23,789 nt of DNA. Source: RGIG2707 sp045600065 (GTDB taxonomy: Bacteria > Bacillota > Clostridia > Peptostreptococcales > Anaerovoracaceae). The notes beneath the pieces were generated by a model. It ran no database searches. It was not told where the DNA came from and saw only the letters and a program-made list of their open reading frames with translations. Positions 1 to 7,113 of this stretch are shown here, in pieces. The stretch covers positions 1-23,789 of the forward strand of contig JAZRXE010000071.1 in assembly GCA_045600065.1 (NCBI GenBank), given 5' to 3'. Position numbers and translations under genes: made by a program. Positions within the stretch are counted from its first letter, which is position 1. Every line of letters begins with the position of its first letter.

Positions 1-90
1 AGCAGTAAGGGTCGACTTGCCGTGGTCGATGTGACCGATGGTTCCGATGTTTACATGCGGCTTGGTTCTTTCAAAATGTGCTTTTGCCAT
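1..90 (-). CDS. tuf: Elongation factor Tu, N-terminal 30 codons (cut by window edge)
   Basis: EF-Tu is the GTPase that delivers aminoacyl-tRNA to the ribosomal A site. Only residues 1-30 are inside the window. The frame opens with MAKAHFERTKPHVNIGTIGH and continues into the P-loop GHIDHGKS (residues 19-26), which is diagnostic. Most bacterial EF-Tu proteins have VDHGKT here, so the Ile and Ser are conservative variants. The ATG is preceded by AAGGAGA at a normal distance. It is the last gene of the str cluster, 52 nt after fusA, and may also have its own promoter in the fusA 3' end. The C-terminal part lies beyond the left edge, so integrity cannot be judged. Confidence 0.97.
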   Translation of the reverse strand, partial: MAKAHFERTKPHVNIGTIGHIDHGKSTLTA

Positions 91-106
91 TTTAGTTTCT
101 CCTTTT

Positions 107-120
107 TTTCACGCGTGAAA
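107..120 (-). promoter_or_regulatory. Palindrome just upstream of the tuf ribosome binding site
   Basis: TTTCACGCGTGAAA is a perfect 14-bp palindrome directly upstream of the AAGGAGA of tuf. As RNA it could form only a small hairpin. Its function is unknown; a role in tuf translation or RNA processing is speculation. Confidence 0.3.
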
Positions 121-135
121 TACTAAAATTTTAAA

Positions 136-162
136 ATTATAGCTATTTATTGATCTTGTCAA
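136..162 (-). promoter_or_regulatory. Candidate internal promoter for tuf
   Basis: Read on the minus strand, a perfect TTGACA (157-162) and a perfect TATAAT (136-141) are separated by 15 bp. The -35 box overlaps the last codons of fusA and the -10 lies just after its stop. A start near position 129 would give tuf a leader of roughly 40 nt. The 15-bp spacer is shorter than the usual 17, so activity is uncertain even though both hexamers are perfect. Confidence 0.4.
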
Positions 163-2206
163 GCAGGGAATCGGGAAGCTTCTCGAAATGATCCATCTGC
201 ATGACATACACGCCTCTTCCCTGTGTCTTGGAACGCAGGTCTGTGGCGTATCCGAACATTTCGGACAGGGGCACCATGGCTCTTACGCTGGCTGCTCCGT
301 TGAAAATGTCGGTTCCCTCGATACGGCCTCTTCTTGAGCTTATGTCTCCGATTATATCTCCCATGTATTCCTCGGGAGCGTTGACCTCGACCTTGAAGAT
401 GGGCTCCAGCAGTACCGGTGAAGCCTTGGCAGCTGCCTGCCTCAGCGCCATGGATGCTGCGATCTTGAAGGCCATATCAGAGGAGTCTACCTCGTGATAG
501 GATCCGTCAATAAGCTCTACACCCACGTCCACCATCTGATAACCCGCCAGGGGACCGTTAGCCATGGCATCGCGTATGCCTTCGTCGATCTTGGGGATGT
601 ATTCCTTGGGAATGGCACCGCCCACGATGTGGTTGACGAATTCATAGCCTTCGCCCGGCTGTCTGGGATATATCCTGATCTTGACATGACCGTACTGGCC
701 GTGTCCGCCTGACTGCTTGACATAACGGTTGTCCTCCACGGCTTCGGCAGATATGGTTTCTTTGTAGGAAACCTGGGGCTTGCCCACATTTGCCTCTACC
801 TTGAATTCCCGCAGCAGTCTGTCTACTATGATTTCCAGATGGAGCTCGCCCATGCCCGCAATGATGGTCTGGCCCGTGTCGGGATCGGTGTAGGTCTTGA
901 AGGTAGGATCCTCCTCGGCAAGCTTTGCCAGGGCTATATCCATCTTCTCAAGACCTGCCTTGGTCTTGGGCTCAATGGCAATCTGTATTACGGGATCGGG
1001 GAATTCCATGGATTCCAGAATGATGGGATGCTTCTCATCGCAGAGGGTGTCTCCGGTGGTGGTGTCCTTAAGACCCACGGCGGCGGCTATATCGCCTGCG
1101 TACACCGCATCGATATCCTCTCTGTGATTTGCGTGCATCTGGAGAATGCGGCCCATGCGCTCCTTCTTGCCCTTGGTGGAATTGTAGGTATAAGAGCCGC
1201 CTTCGAGTACGCCTGAGTATACTCTGAAGAATGCAAGCTTGCCTACATAAGGATCCGCCATGATCTTGAAGGCCAGCGCGCTGAAGGGCTGGTCATCTCC
1301 TGTATGTCTTTCTTCCTCTTTTTCCGTCTTGGGCACTATACCCTTGATAGGCGGAATATCCAGGGGAGAAGGCATGTAATCAACCACTGCGTCGAGCAGC
1401 AGCTGTACGCCCTTATTCTTGTATGCCGAGCCGCAGAGCACGGGGACCATACGGTTTTCTATGGTCTCTTTTCTGATGGCGCTCTTGATCTCGGAAACAG
1501 TGAGCTCTTCGCCGTCGAGGTACTTCATCATGAGCATCTCGTCGGTTTCGGCCACTGCCTCAAGCAGCCTGTTCCGGTATTCGAGAGCCTGATCCATCAT
1601 GTTTTCGGGGATCTCGCCCTCTCCGTATACCAGACCAAGATCATCTGTATAGATGTCTGCCTTCATATTGATAAGGTCTATGACACCCACGAAATCCGAC
1701 TCAGCGCCTATGGGCAGCTGAACGGGCACCGCGTTTGCCTTGAGCCTGTCCCTGACCATGTCCAGGACATGATAGAAGTTTGCTCCGGTAATATCCATCT
1801 TGTTGACGAATATCATCCGGGGGACCTTGTACTTTTCTGCCTGACGCCATACCGTCTCGGACTGGGGCTCAACGCCTCCCTTGGCACAAAGAACCGTAAC
1901 GGCTCCGTCGAGAACACGCAGGGATCTTTCGACCTCTACGGTAAAATCAACGTGTCCCGGGGTGTCGATGATATTTATTCTTGTGTCTTTCCATTGGGCA
2001 GTAGTCGCGGCGGAGGTTATGGTTATGCCGCGCTCCTGCTCCTGAGCCATCCAATCCATGGTAGCAGTGCCGTCATGGGTCTCACCGATTTTGTGAGTGC
2101 GGCCTGTGTAGAACAGTATGCGTTCTGTGGTTGTAGTCTTTCCGGCATCGATATGAGCCATAATGCCGATGTTTCTTGTTTTCTCCAGGGAGAATTGTCT
2201 TGGCAT
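143..2206 (-). CDS. fusA: Elongation factor G
   Basis: This is the translocation GTPase EF-G, 687 aa, a full-length member of the family. The G domain shows the P-loop AHIDAGKT (residues 17-24), the switch I stretch RGITITSAATT, DTPGH (81-85) and NKMD (135-138). Domains II to V follow, including the domain IV segment YVKQSGGHGQYGHV and the C-terminal RGRIEG and LRSKTQGRG motifs. The start is supported by GGAAAGGAGGT upstream of the ATG. It lies 45 nt downstream of rpsG and 52 nt upstream of tuf, the classic str operon order. Besides translocation, EF-G acts in ribosome recycling. No truncation or missing catalytic residue is seen. Confidence 0.98.
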   Translation of the reverse strand: MPRQFSLEKTRNIGIMAHIDAGKTTTTERILFYTGRTHKIGETHDGTATMDWMAQEQERGITITSAATTAQWKDTRINIIDTPGHVDFTVEVERSLRVLDGAVTVLCAKGGVEPQSETVWRQAEKYKVPRMIFVNKMDITGANFYHVLDMVRDRLKANAVPVQLPIGAESDFVGVIDLINMKADIYTDDLGLVYGEGEIPENMMDQALEYRNRLLEAVAETDEMLMMKYLDGEELTVSEIKSAIRKETIENRMVPVLCGSAYKNKGVQLLLDAVVDYMPSPLDIPPIKGIVPKTEKEEERHTGDDQPFSALAFKIMADPYVGKLAFFRVYSGVLEGGSYTYNSTKGKKERMGRILQMHANHREDIDAVYAGDIAAAVGLKDTTTGDTLCDEKHPIILESMEFPDPVIQIAIEPKTKAGLEKMDIALAKLAEEDPTFKTYTDPDTGQTIIAGMGELHLEIIVDRLLREFKVEANVGKPQVSYKETISAEAVEDNRYVKQSGGHGQYGHVKIRIYPRQPGEGYEFVNHIVGGAIPKEYIPKIDEGIRDAMANGPLAGYQMVDVGVELIDGSYHEVDSSDMAFKIAASMALRQAAAKASPVLLEPIFKVEVNAPEEYMGDIIGDISSRRGRIEGTDIFNGAASVRAMVPLSEMFGYATDLRSKTQGRGVYVMQMDHFEKLPDSLLDKINK

Positions 2207-2251
2207 GTTTTACCTCCTTTCCTTGATCTTTTAATGCTTATGGCAGACTGA

Positions 2252-2722
2252 TTAAAACCTGTAGTGGGCGAATGCTCTGTTGGCCTCTGCCATCTTGTGG
2301 GTGTCCTCTCTCTTCTTTACGGAGGAGCCCATTCCGTTGGCTGCGTCCATCAGTTCATTTGCAAGCCTTTCGGACATTGTGCGTTCGCCTCTGGCTCTGG
2401 TGTAAGCGGTGAGCCATCTCAGACCCAGGGTCTGACGTCTTGCAGGTCTTACTTCGATAGGAACCTGGTAGTTTGCACCACCGATTCTTCTTGCTTTTAC
2501 TTCGACTGTAGGCATGATATTGTTCATAGCCTTTTCGAAGATTTCGATAGGCTCTTCGCCTGTCTTCTTTCCGATCATTTCGAAGGCATCATACACGATC
2601 TTCTGTGCAACGCCCTTCTTTCCGTCCAGCATGATGCTGTTGATCAGCTTGGTGACAACAACACTGCCGTATACGGGATCGGGAAGCACTTCCCTCTTGG
2701 GTACCTTACCTCTTCTAGGCAC
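2252..2722 (-). CDS. rpsG: 30S ribosomal protein S7, GTG start
   Basis: S7 binds the 3' major domain of 16S rRNA and nucleates assembly of the 30S head. The frame can be extended upstream to 2755, but I place the start at the GTG at 2720-2722. It has AGGAGG six nucleotides upstream, gives the N-terminus (M)PRRGKVPKREVLPDP typical of S7, and yields 156 aa, the usual length. Conserved segments such as MLDGKKGVAQ, RRIGGANYQVP and the C-terminal KKREDTHKMAEANRAFAHYRF region are present. S7 is a known translational repressor in other bacteria, acting between rpsL and rpsG. Here a tight hairpin sits against the ribosome binding site in that same gap. Confidence 0.97.
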   Translation of the reverse strand: MPRRGKVPKREVLPDPVYGSVVVTKLINSIMLDGKKGVAQKIVYDAFEMIGKKTGEEPIEIFEKAMNNIMPTVEVKARRIGGANYQVPIEVRPARRQTLGLRWLTAYTRARGERTMSERLANELMDAANGMGSSVKKREDTHKMAEANRAFAHYRF

Positions 2723-2733
2723 TTCTTCCCTCC

Positions 2734-2749
2734 TTGCGCATATGCGCAA
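2734..2749 (-). promoter_or_regulatory. Hairpin abutting the rpsG ribosome binding site
   Basis: TTGCGCATATGCGCAA is a perfect 16-bp palindrome. As RNA it can form a 6-bp stem (UUGCGC with GCGCAA) closed by an AUAU loop. Its 3' arm runs directly into the AGGAGG of rpsG. This position suits translational control of rpsG, for example by S7 or by coupling to rpsL. The regulatory role is inferred. Confidence 0.45.
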
Positions 2750-2784
2750 TATCATCGGTACTCAACATTACTTAGAATGCCGCA

Positions 2785-2810
2785 ATGCCCATATCTATAT
2801 AAATGGGCAT
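2785..2810 (-). promoter_or_regulatory. Second stem-loop in the rpsL-rpsG gap
   Basis: Perfect 8-bp arms ATGCCCAT (2785-2792) and ATGGGCAT (2803-2810) flank a 10-nt AT-rich loop. With the hairpin at 2734-2749 it makes the 135-nt gap between rpsL and rpsG a structured intercistronic region. There is no U-run after it, so it is not an obvious terminator. Confidence 0.4.
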
Positions 2811-2857
2811 AATCCCGATAATGTCAGTTATAACTTTCTTTGATTGAGACTTGAAGC

Positions 2858-3277
2858 TTACTTCTTGGCCTTGGGTCTCTTTGCACCGTACTTGGAACGT
2901 GCCTGACCGCGTCCGGAAACGCCGGCGGTATCCAGAGTACCTCTTACGATGTGATAACGTACACCGGGCAGATCCTTTACACGGCCGCCTCTGATGAGTA
3001 CCACGCTGTGCTCCTGAAGGTTATGACCGATTCCGGGGATATAAGCGGTAACTTCGATACCGTTGGTAAGACGCACACGGGCAACCTTACGAAGTGCAGA
3101 ATTAGGCTTCTTCGGGGTCACGGTCTTTACGGAAGTGCAAACGCCTCTCTTCTGAGGGGACTGACTGTCGGTGGCTACTCTTCTGAGAGAGTTGGTGCCT
3201 TTAAGCAGTGCAGGGCTGTTGGACTTCTTTTCGGACTTGGTCCTTCCTTCTCTGACCAGCTGATTAATTGTTGGCAT
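2858..3277 (-). CDS. rpsL: 30S ribosomal protein S12
   Basis: S12 sits at the decoding centre and affects accuracy. The protein is 139 aa and begins MPTINQLVREGR. The conserved TPKKPNSALRKVARV segment (residues 54-68) and GGRVKDLPGVRYH (97-109) are intact. Lys56, Lys57 and Lys101, at the positions where streptomycin resistance changes occur in other species, are all wild-type lysines. It is longer than the 124-residue E. coli protein because of an insertion near residues 13-45 that is typical of Firmicutes. GAAAGGAGAAG precedes the ATG. It is the first gene after a strong promoter and only 113 nt downstream of rpoC. Confidence 0.98.
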   Translation of the reverse strand: MPTINQLVREGRTKSEKKSNSPALLKGTNSLRRVATDSQSPQKRGVCTSVKTVTPKKPNSALRKVARVRLTNGIEVTAYIPGIGHNLQEHSVVLIRGGRVKDLPGVRYHIVRGTLDTAGVSGRGQARSKYGAKRPKAKK

Positions 3278-3313
3278 GATTTCTTCTCCTTTCTTCTAGA
3301 TTTTTTATCTGCA

Positions 3314-3331
3314 GGCTGCCCGAGGGCAGCC
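3314..3331 (-). promoter_or_regulatory. Hairpin in the rpsL 5' leader
   Basis: On the minus strand GGCTGCCCTCGGGCAGCC can fold into a 7-bp GC-rich stem closed by a CUCG loop. It lies between the rpsL promoter and the ribosome binding site. It is followed by an A-rich stretch, not a U-run, so it is probably a leader structure that stabilises or regulates the mRNA and not a terminator. Confidence 0.45.
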
Positions 3332-3348
3332 ATAACAGCAAACAATGG

Positions 3349-3378
3349 ATTCTACCATAATAACAGGGTCTTTGTCAA
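3349..3378 (-). promoter_or_regulatory. Promoter of the str operon (rpsL-rpsG-fusA-tuf)
   Basis: On the minus strand TTGACA (3373-3378) is followed after 18 bp by TAGAAT (3349-3354), with TG one base upstream of the -10 (extended -10). This is a near-consensus sigma-A promoter. Its -35 starts only 12 nt after the rpoC stop, and no terminator lies between, so read-through from rpoBC adds to transcription from here. Confidence 0.8.
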
Positions 3379-3390
3379 TATATGCCCCAC

Positions 3391-6300
3391 CTAAAGGCCT
3401 GTATCTTCAAGCCCTTCGGCGGATTCGGCATCCTCCTGCGCCTCGTCCTTATGGTTGAAGGATTCGATGTATTCGGTGTTGACACCGTAGTCCACGCCGA
3501 CGTTCTTGTACATCTTCATGCCGGTGCCTGCGGGGATCAGCTTGCCGATGATGACGTTCTCCTTCAGGCCAACCAGATGGTCGGTCTTGCCCTTGATGGC
3601 CGCGTCGGTGAGCACCCTTGTGGTCTCCTGGAAGGATGCTGCGGACAGCCAGGAATTGGTTGCCAGAGAAGCCTTGGTGATACCAAGCAGAGTTCTGGTA
3701 TATTCAGCGGGCTGCTGATCTTCTTCCAGAGCCTCGTTGGCCTCGTCGACCTCGAATCTGGTGTAGAGTCCGCCAGGCAGCAGATGGGTATCTCCTGCAT
3801 CCTCGATATGATACTTGCTCAGCATCTGGCTGACTATGATCTCTATGTGCTTGTCGTTGATATCTACACCCTGCTGACGGTATACGCGCTGTACTTCCTT
3901 GAGCAGGTACTGATATACGCCTTCAATACCTTGCAGACGCATGATGTCGTGGGGGTTGAGGGGGCCCTGGGTGATGCCTTCGCCGGCGAAGATCTTATCG
4001 CCCTCGGAGACCTTCAGCCTTGCGCCGTAAGGAATGGTATAGCTGCGCTCTTCCTCGCCGCGTATGCGGACTTCGGTCTTGTTGTCGGCCCTGGTCTCTA
4101 TGGATACCACGGTGCCGTCAGCTTCGCAGATCTCTGCCATGCCCTTGGGCTTTCTGGCCTCGAAAAGCTCTTCTACTCTGGGAAGACCCTGAGTGATGTC
4201 GTTTCCGGCAACGGAAATACCGCCGCTGTGGAAGGTTCTCATGGTCAGCTGAGTACCGGGCTCACCTATGGACTGCGCAGCGATGATGCCTACGGCTTCG
4301 CCCATGGTTACGGGCTCGCCGGTAGCCAGGTTGCGTCCGTAGCACTTTGCGCACACGCCGTTGCGGCAGCGGCAGGTCATGACGGAACGAATCTTTACGG
4401 ATGTGATTCCGGCGCTTGCGATGGCGTCAGCCTGCTCTTCGAGTATCTCTTCTCCGCCCTGAGCCAGCACCTCGCCGGTGGAGGGATCGATAACGTCCTC
4501 CAGGGCAGTTCTGCCCACGATGCGCAGGTTCAGAGGCTCGATGATCTCCTTGCCGTCGGTGAATGCGGATACCTCGATGCCTTCATCAGTGCCGCAGTCT
4601 TCGTCTCTTACGATGACATTATGGGATACGTCCACCAGACGCCTGGTCATGTAGCCGGAGTCTGCGGTACGCAGAGCGGTATCTGCCAGACCCTTTCTGG
4701 CGCCGTTGGAGGAGAGGAAGTATTCCATTACGGAAAGACCCTCTCTGAAGTTTGCGGTGATAGGCACCTCTATGGTCTTACCTGTTGCATTGGCCATAAG
4801 TCCGCGCATGCCGCCGATCTGACGGATCTGGTTCTTGGAACCACGGGCACCGGAATCTGCCATGATGTTCAGGTTATTGTCTGATCTGAGGCTGGCCATC
4901 AGTGCGTCAGCCACATCGTCTGTAGCCTTGTGCCACACATCCAGAACCTTTTCGTAGCGCTCGTTGTTGTTCATCAGACCTCTTCTGTAAGCCTGCTGAT
5001 ACTTGTCTACTACGGTCTGGGCCTTTGCGATGATCTCTGCCTTTTCCTTGGGCATGACCATGTCGCCTATACTGATGGTGACAGCTGCTCTTGTTGAATA
5101 CTTGAAGCCCATATCCTTGATATGGTCAAGGAGCTTTACGGTTTCGGTGTTGCCGTGGATCCTGAAGCAGTGGTCTATGATATTGGTAAGATCCTTCTTC
5201 TTGCACAGGAAGCCTATCTCAAGGGAATAAGGATCCTTGCTTCTGTCTATGAATCCAAGGTCCTGAGGGATCTCGGAGTTATAGATAAGGCGGCCCACGG
5301 TGGTCTCCACCAGCTTGCCGGGATCGCCCTTGCCCATGGTGCGGCGAACCTTGACCTTGGCATGGATGGCGATGACGCCATTCTGATAGGCCATCATCAT
5401 TTCGGATTCGTCTGCGAATACCTTGCCGTCTCCCTTTTCGGGAACTCTCACATAGCCGGCTTCCCTGAGCTTTGCCTGGGTTTGTGCATCCTCGAACTCG
5501 TCCACCTTTTCAAGCACGGTCCCGTCATTGAGAGTCTTGACAGCGGTACCGGGATGAGTCAGGTAGTAGGAGCCCAGTATCATATCCTGAGTAGGCTCGG
5601 TGATAGGAGAGCCGTCCTTGGGTGCCAGAATGTTGTTGACAGACAGCATCAGGAAACGGGCCTCTGCCTGGGCCTCCACGGACAGAGGCACATGAACTGC
5701 CATCTGGTCTCCGTCGAAGTCCGCGTTGAAGGCTGTGCAGGCCAGGGGATGAAGCTTAATCGCCTTGCCCTCTACCAGCACGGGCTCGAAGGCCTGTATG
5801 CCCAGTCTGTGCAGGGTCGGGGCACGGTTGAGCAGCACGGGATGATCCTTGATGATATCGTCCAGAACGTCCCATACCTCGGGGCGGACCTTTTCCACCA
5901 TTCTCTTTGCGCTCTTTATGTTATGAGCCTGGCCGTTCTTGACCAGCTCCTTCATAATGAAGGGCTTGAACAGCTCCAGAGCCATCTTCTTGGGAAGACC
6001 GCACTGGAAGAATTTGAGCTCGGGTCCTACGACTATTACGGAACGTCCGGAGTAGTCTACACGCTTGCCCAGCAGGTTCTGACGGAATCTGCCCTGCTTG
6101 CCCTTGAGCATGACGGACAGAGACTTAAGGGGCCTGCTTCCAGGTCCGGTGACGGGTCTGCCTCTGCGGCCGTTGTCGATGAGGGCATCCACGGATTCCT
6201 GGAGCATGCGCTTTTCGTTGCGCACGATGATATCGGGAGCACCCAGCTCAAGAAGTCTCTTGAGGCGGTTGTTCCTGTTGATTACTCTTCTGTACAGATC

Positions 6301-7065
6301 ATTGAGGTCGGAGGTCGCAAAGCGTCCGCCGTCCAGCTGTACCATGGGGCGCAGATCGGGAGGAATGACGGGAACGACCTCCATTATCATCCATTCCGGA
6401 CGGTTGCCTGAAGATCTGAAGGCCTCTATGACCTCCAGTCTTCTGACTATGCGCACCTTTTTCTGGCCCTGGGATACCGCGAGAGTCTCTCTCAGATCGG
6501 CAGCCAGAGCATCCAGATCTATCTCAGCCAGCAGCTTTCTGATGGCTTCAGCGCCCATACCGGCCTCGAAGCCGTTGCTGCCGTACTTGTCCAGAGCGTC
6601 TCTGTATTCCTGCTCGGTCAGTATCTGGTTCTTGAGCAGATCGGTATTCTTGGGGTCTATTACTATGAACGAAGCAAAGTAAAGGACTTTCTCAAGATTC
6701 TTGGGAGACATGTCCAGTACAAGACCAATGCGGCTGGGAATACCCTTGAAATACCAGATGTGAGAGACGGGAGTAGCCAGAGCGATATGCCCCATGCGCT
6801 CTCTTCTCACCTTTGCCTTGGTCACTTCAACGCCGCAGCGGTCGCAGACTATGCCCTTATAGCGTATCCTCTTGTACTTTCCGCAGTGACATTCGTAATC
6901 CTTGGTGGGTCCGAATATCTTTTCGCAGAAGAGTCCGTCCCTTTCGGGCTTGAGCGTTCTGTAGTTTATGGTTTCGGGCTTTTTAACCTCTCCCTTAGAC
7001 CAGCTGAGGATCTTTTCGGTAGAAGCCAGACTTATCTGTAATGATTCGAAATTACTTAATTCCAA
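3391..7065 (-). CDS. rpoC: RNA polymerase subunit beta', TTG start
   Basis: This is the largest RNA polymerase subunit, 1224 aa, and carries the catalytic Mg site NADFDGDQ (residues 447-454, with Asp449, Asp451 and Asp453). The N-terminal zinc site is Cys59, Cys61, Cys74 and Cys77. The second zinc site is Cys824, Cys898, Cys905 and Cys908. The bridge-helix and trigger-loop regions (AAQSIGEPGTQLTMRTFHSGG) are intact. The start at 7063-7065 is TTG: it gives the family N-terminus (M)ELSNFESLQISLAS, with GGAAGGGGAAAG upstream. No ATG fits in frame nearby. It lies 48 nt after rpoB. The short acidic C-terminal end is ordinary. No large lineage-specific insertion is apparent. Confidence 0.98.
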   Translation of the reverse strand: MELSNFESLQISLASTEKILSWSKGEVKKPETINYRTLKPERDGLFCEKIFGPTKDYECHCGKYKRIRYKGIVCDRCGVEVTKAKVRRERMGHIALATPVSHIWYFKGIPSRIGLVLDMSPKNLEKVLYFASFIVIDPKNTDLLKNQILTEQEYRDALDKYGSNGFEAGMGAEAIRKLLAEIDLDALAADLRETLAVSQGQKKVRIVRRLEVIEAFRSSGNRPEWMIMEVVPVIPPDLRPMVQLDGGRFATSDLNDLYRRVINRNNRLKRLLELGAPDIIVRNEKRMLQESVDALIDNGRRGRPVTGPGSRPLKSLSVMLKGKQGRFRQNLLGKRVDYSGRSVIVVGPELKFFQCGLPKKMALELFKPFIMKELVKNGQAHNIKSAKRMVEKVRPEVWDVLDDIIKDHPVLLNRAPTLHRLGIQAFEPVLVEGKAIKLHPLACTAFNADFDGDQMAVHVPLSVEAQAEARFLMLSVNNILAPKDGSPITEPTQDMILGSYYLTHPGTAVKTLNDGTVLEKVDEFEDAQTQAKLREAGYVRVPEKGDGKVFADESEMMMAYQNGVIAIHAKVKVRRTMGKGDPGKLVETTVGRLIYNSEIPQDLGFIDRSKDPYSLEIGFLCKKKDLTNIIDHCFRIHGNTETVKLLDHIKDMGFKYSTRAAVTISIGDMVMPKEKAEIIAKAQTVVDKYQQAYRRGLMNNNERYEKVLDVWHKATDDVADALMASLRSDNNLNIMADSGARGSKNQIRQIGGMRGLMANATGKTIEVPITANFREGLSVMEYFLSSNGARKGLADTALRTADSGYMTRRLVDVSHNVIVRDEDCGTDEGIEVSAFTDGKEIIEPLNLRIVGRTALEDVIDPSTGEVLAQGGEEILEEQADAIASAGITSVKIRSVMTCRCRNGVCAKCYGRNLATGEPVTMGEAVGIIAAQSIGEPGTQLTMRTFHSGGISVAGNDITQGLPRVEELFEARKPKGMAEICEADGTVVSIETRADNKTEVRIRGEEERSYTIPYGARLKVSEGDKIFAGEGITQGPLNPHDIMRLQGIEGVYQYLLKEVQRVYRQQGVDINDKHIEIIVSQMLSKYHIEDAGDTHLLPGGLYTRFEVDEANEALEEDQQPAEYTRTLLGITKASLATNSWLSAASFQETTRVLTDAAIKGKTDHLVGLKENVIIGKLIPAGTGMKMYKNVGVDYGVNTEYIESFNHKDEAQEDAESAEGLEDTGL

Positions 7066-7113
7066 AGCACTTTCCCCTTCCTGTATTAAACGGGTCGCGA
7101 TAACTTGGGGTGA

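Noticed and set aside
1304..2251. 315-codon plus-strand open frame opposite fusA
   Set aside because: It is antisense to the EF-G GTPase domain, which is clearly the coding strand.
3382..4884. 500-codon open frame on the plus strand opposite rpoC
   Set aside because: It is the antisense shadow of rpoC with no ribosome binding site or recognisable product. The minus frame encodes an unmistakable beta' subunit.
5122..6411. 429-codon plus-strand open frame opposite rpoC
   Set aside because: It is a shadow of the catalytic region of rpoC.
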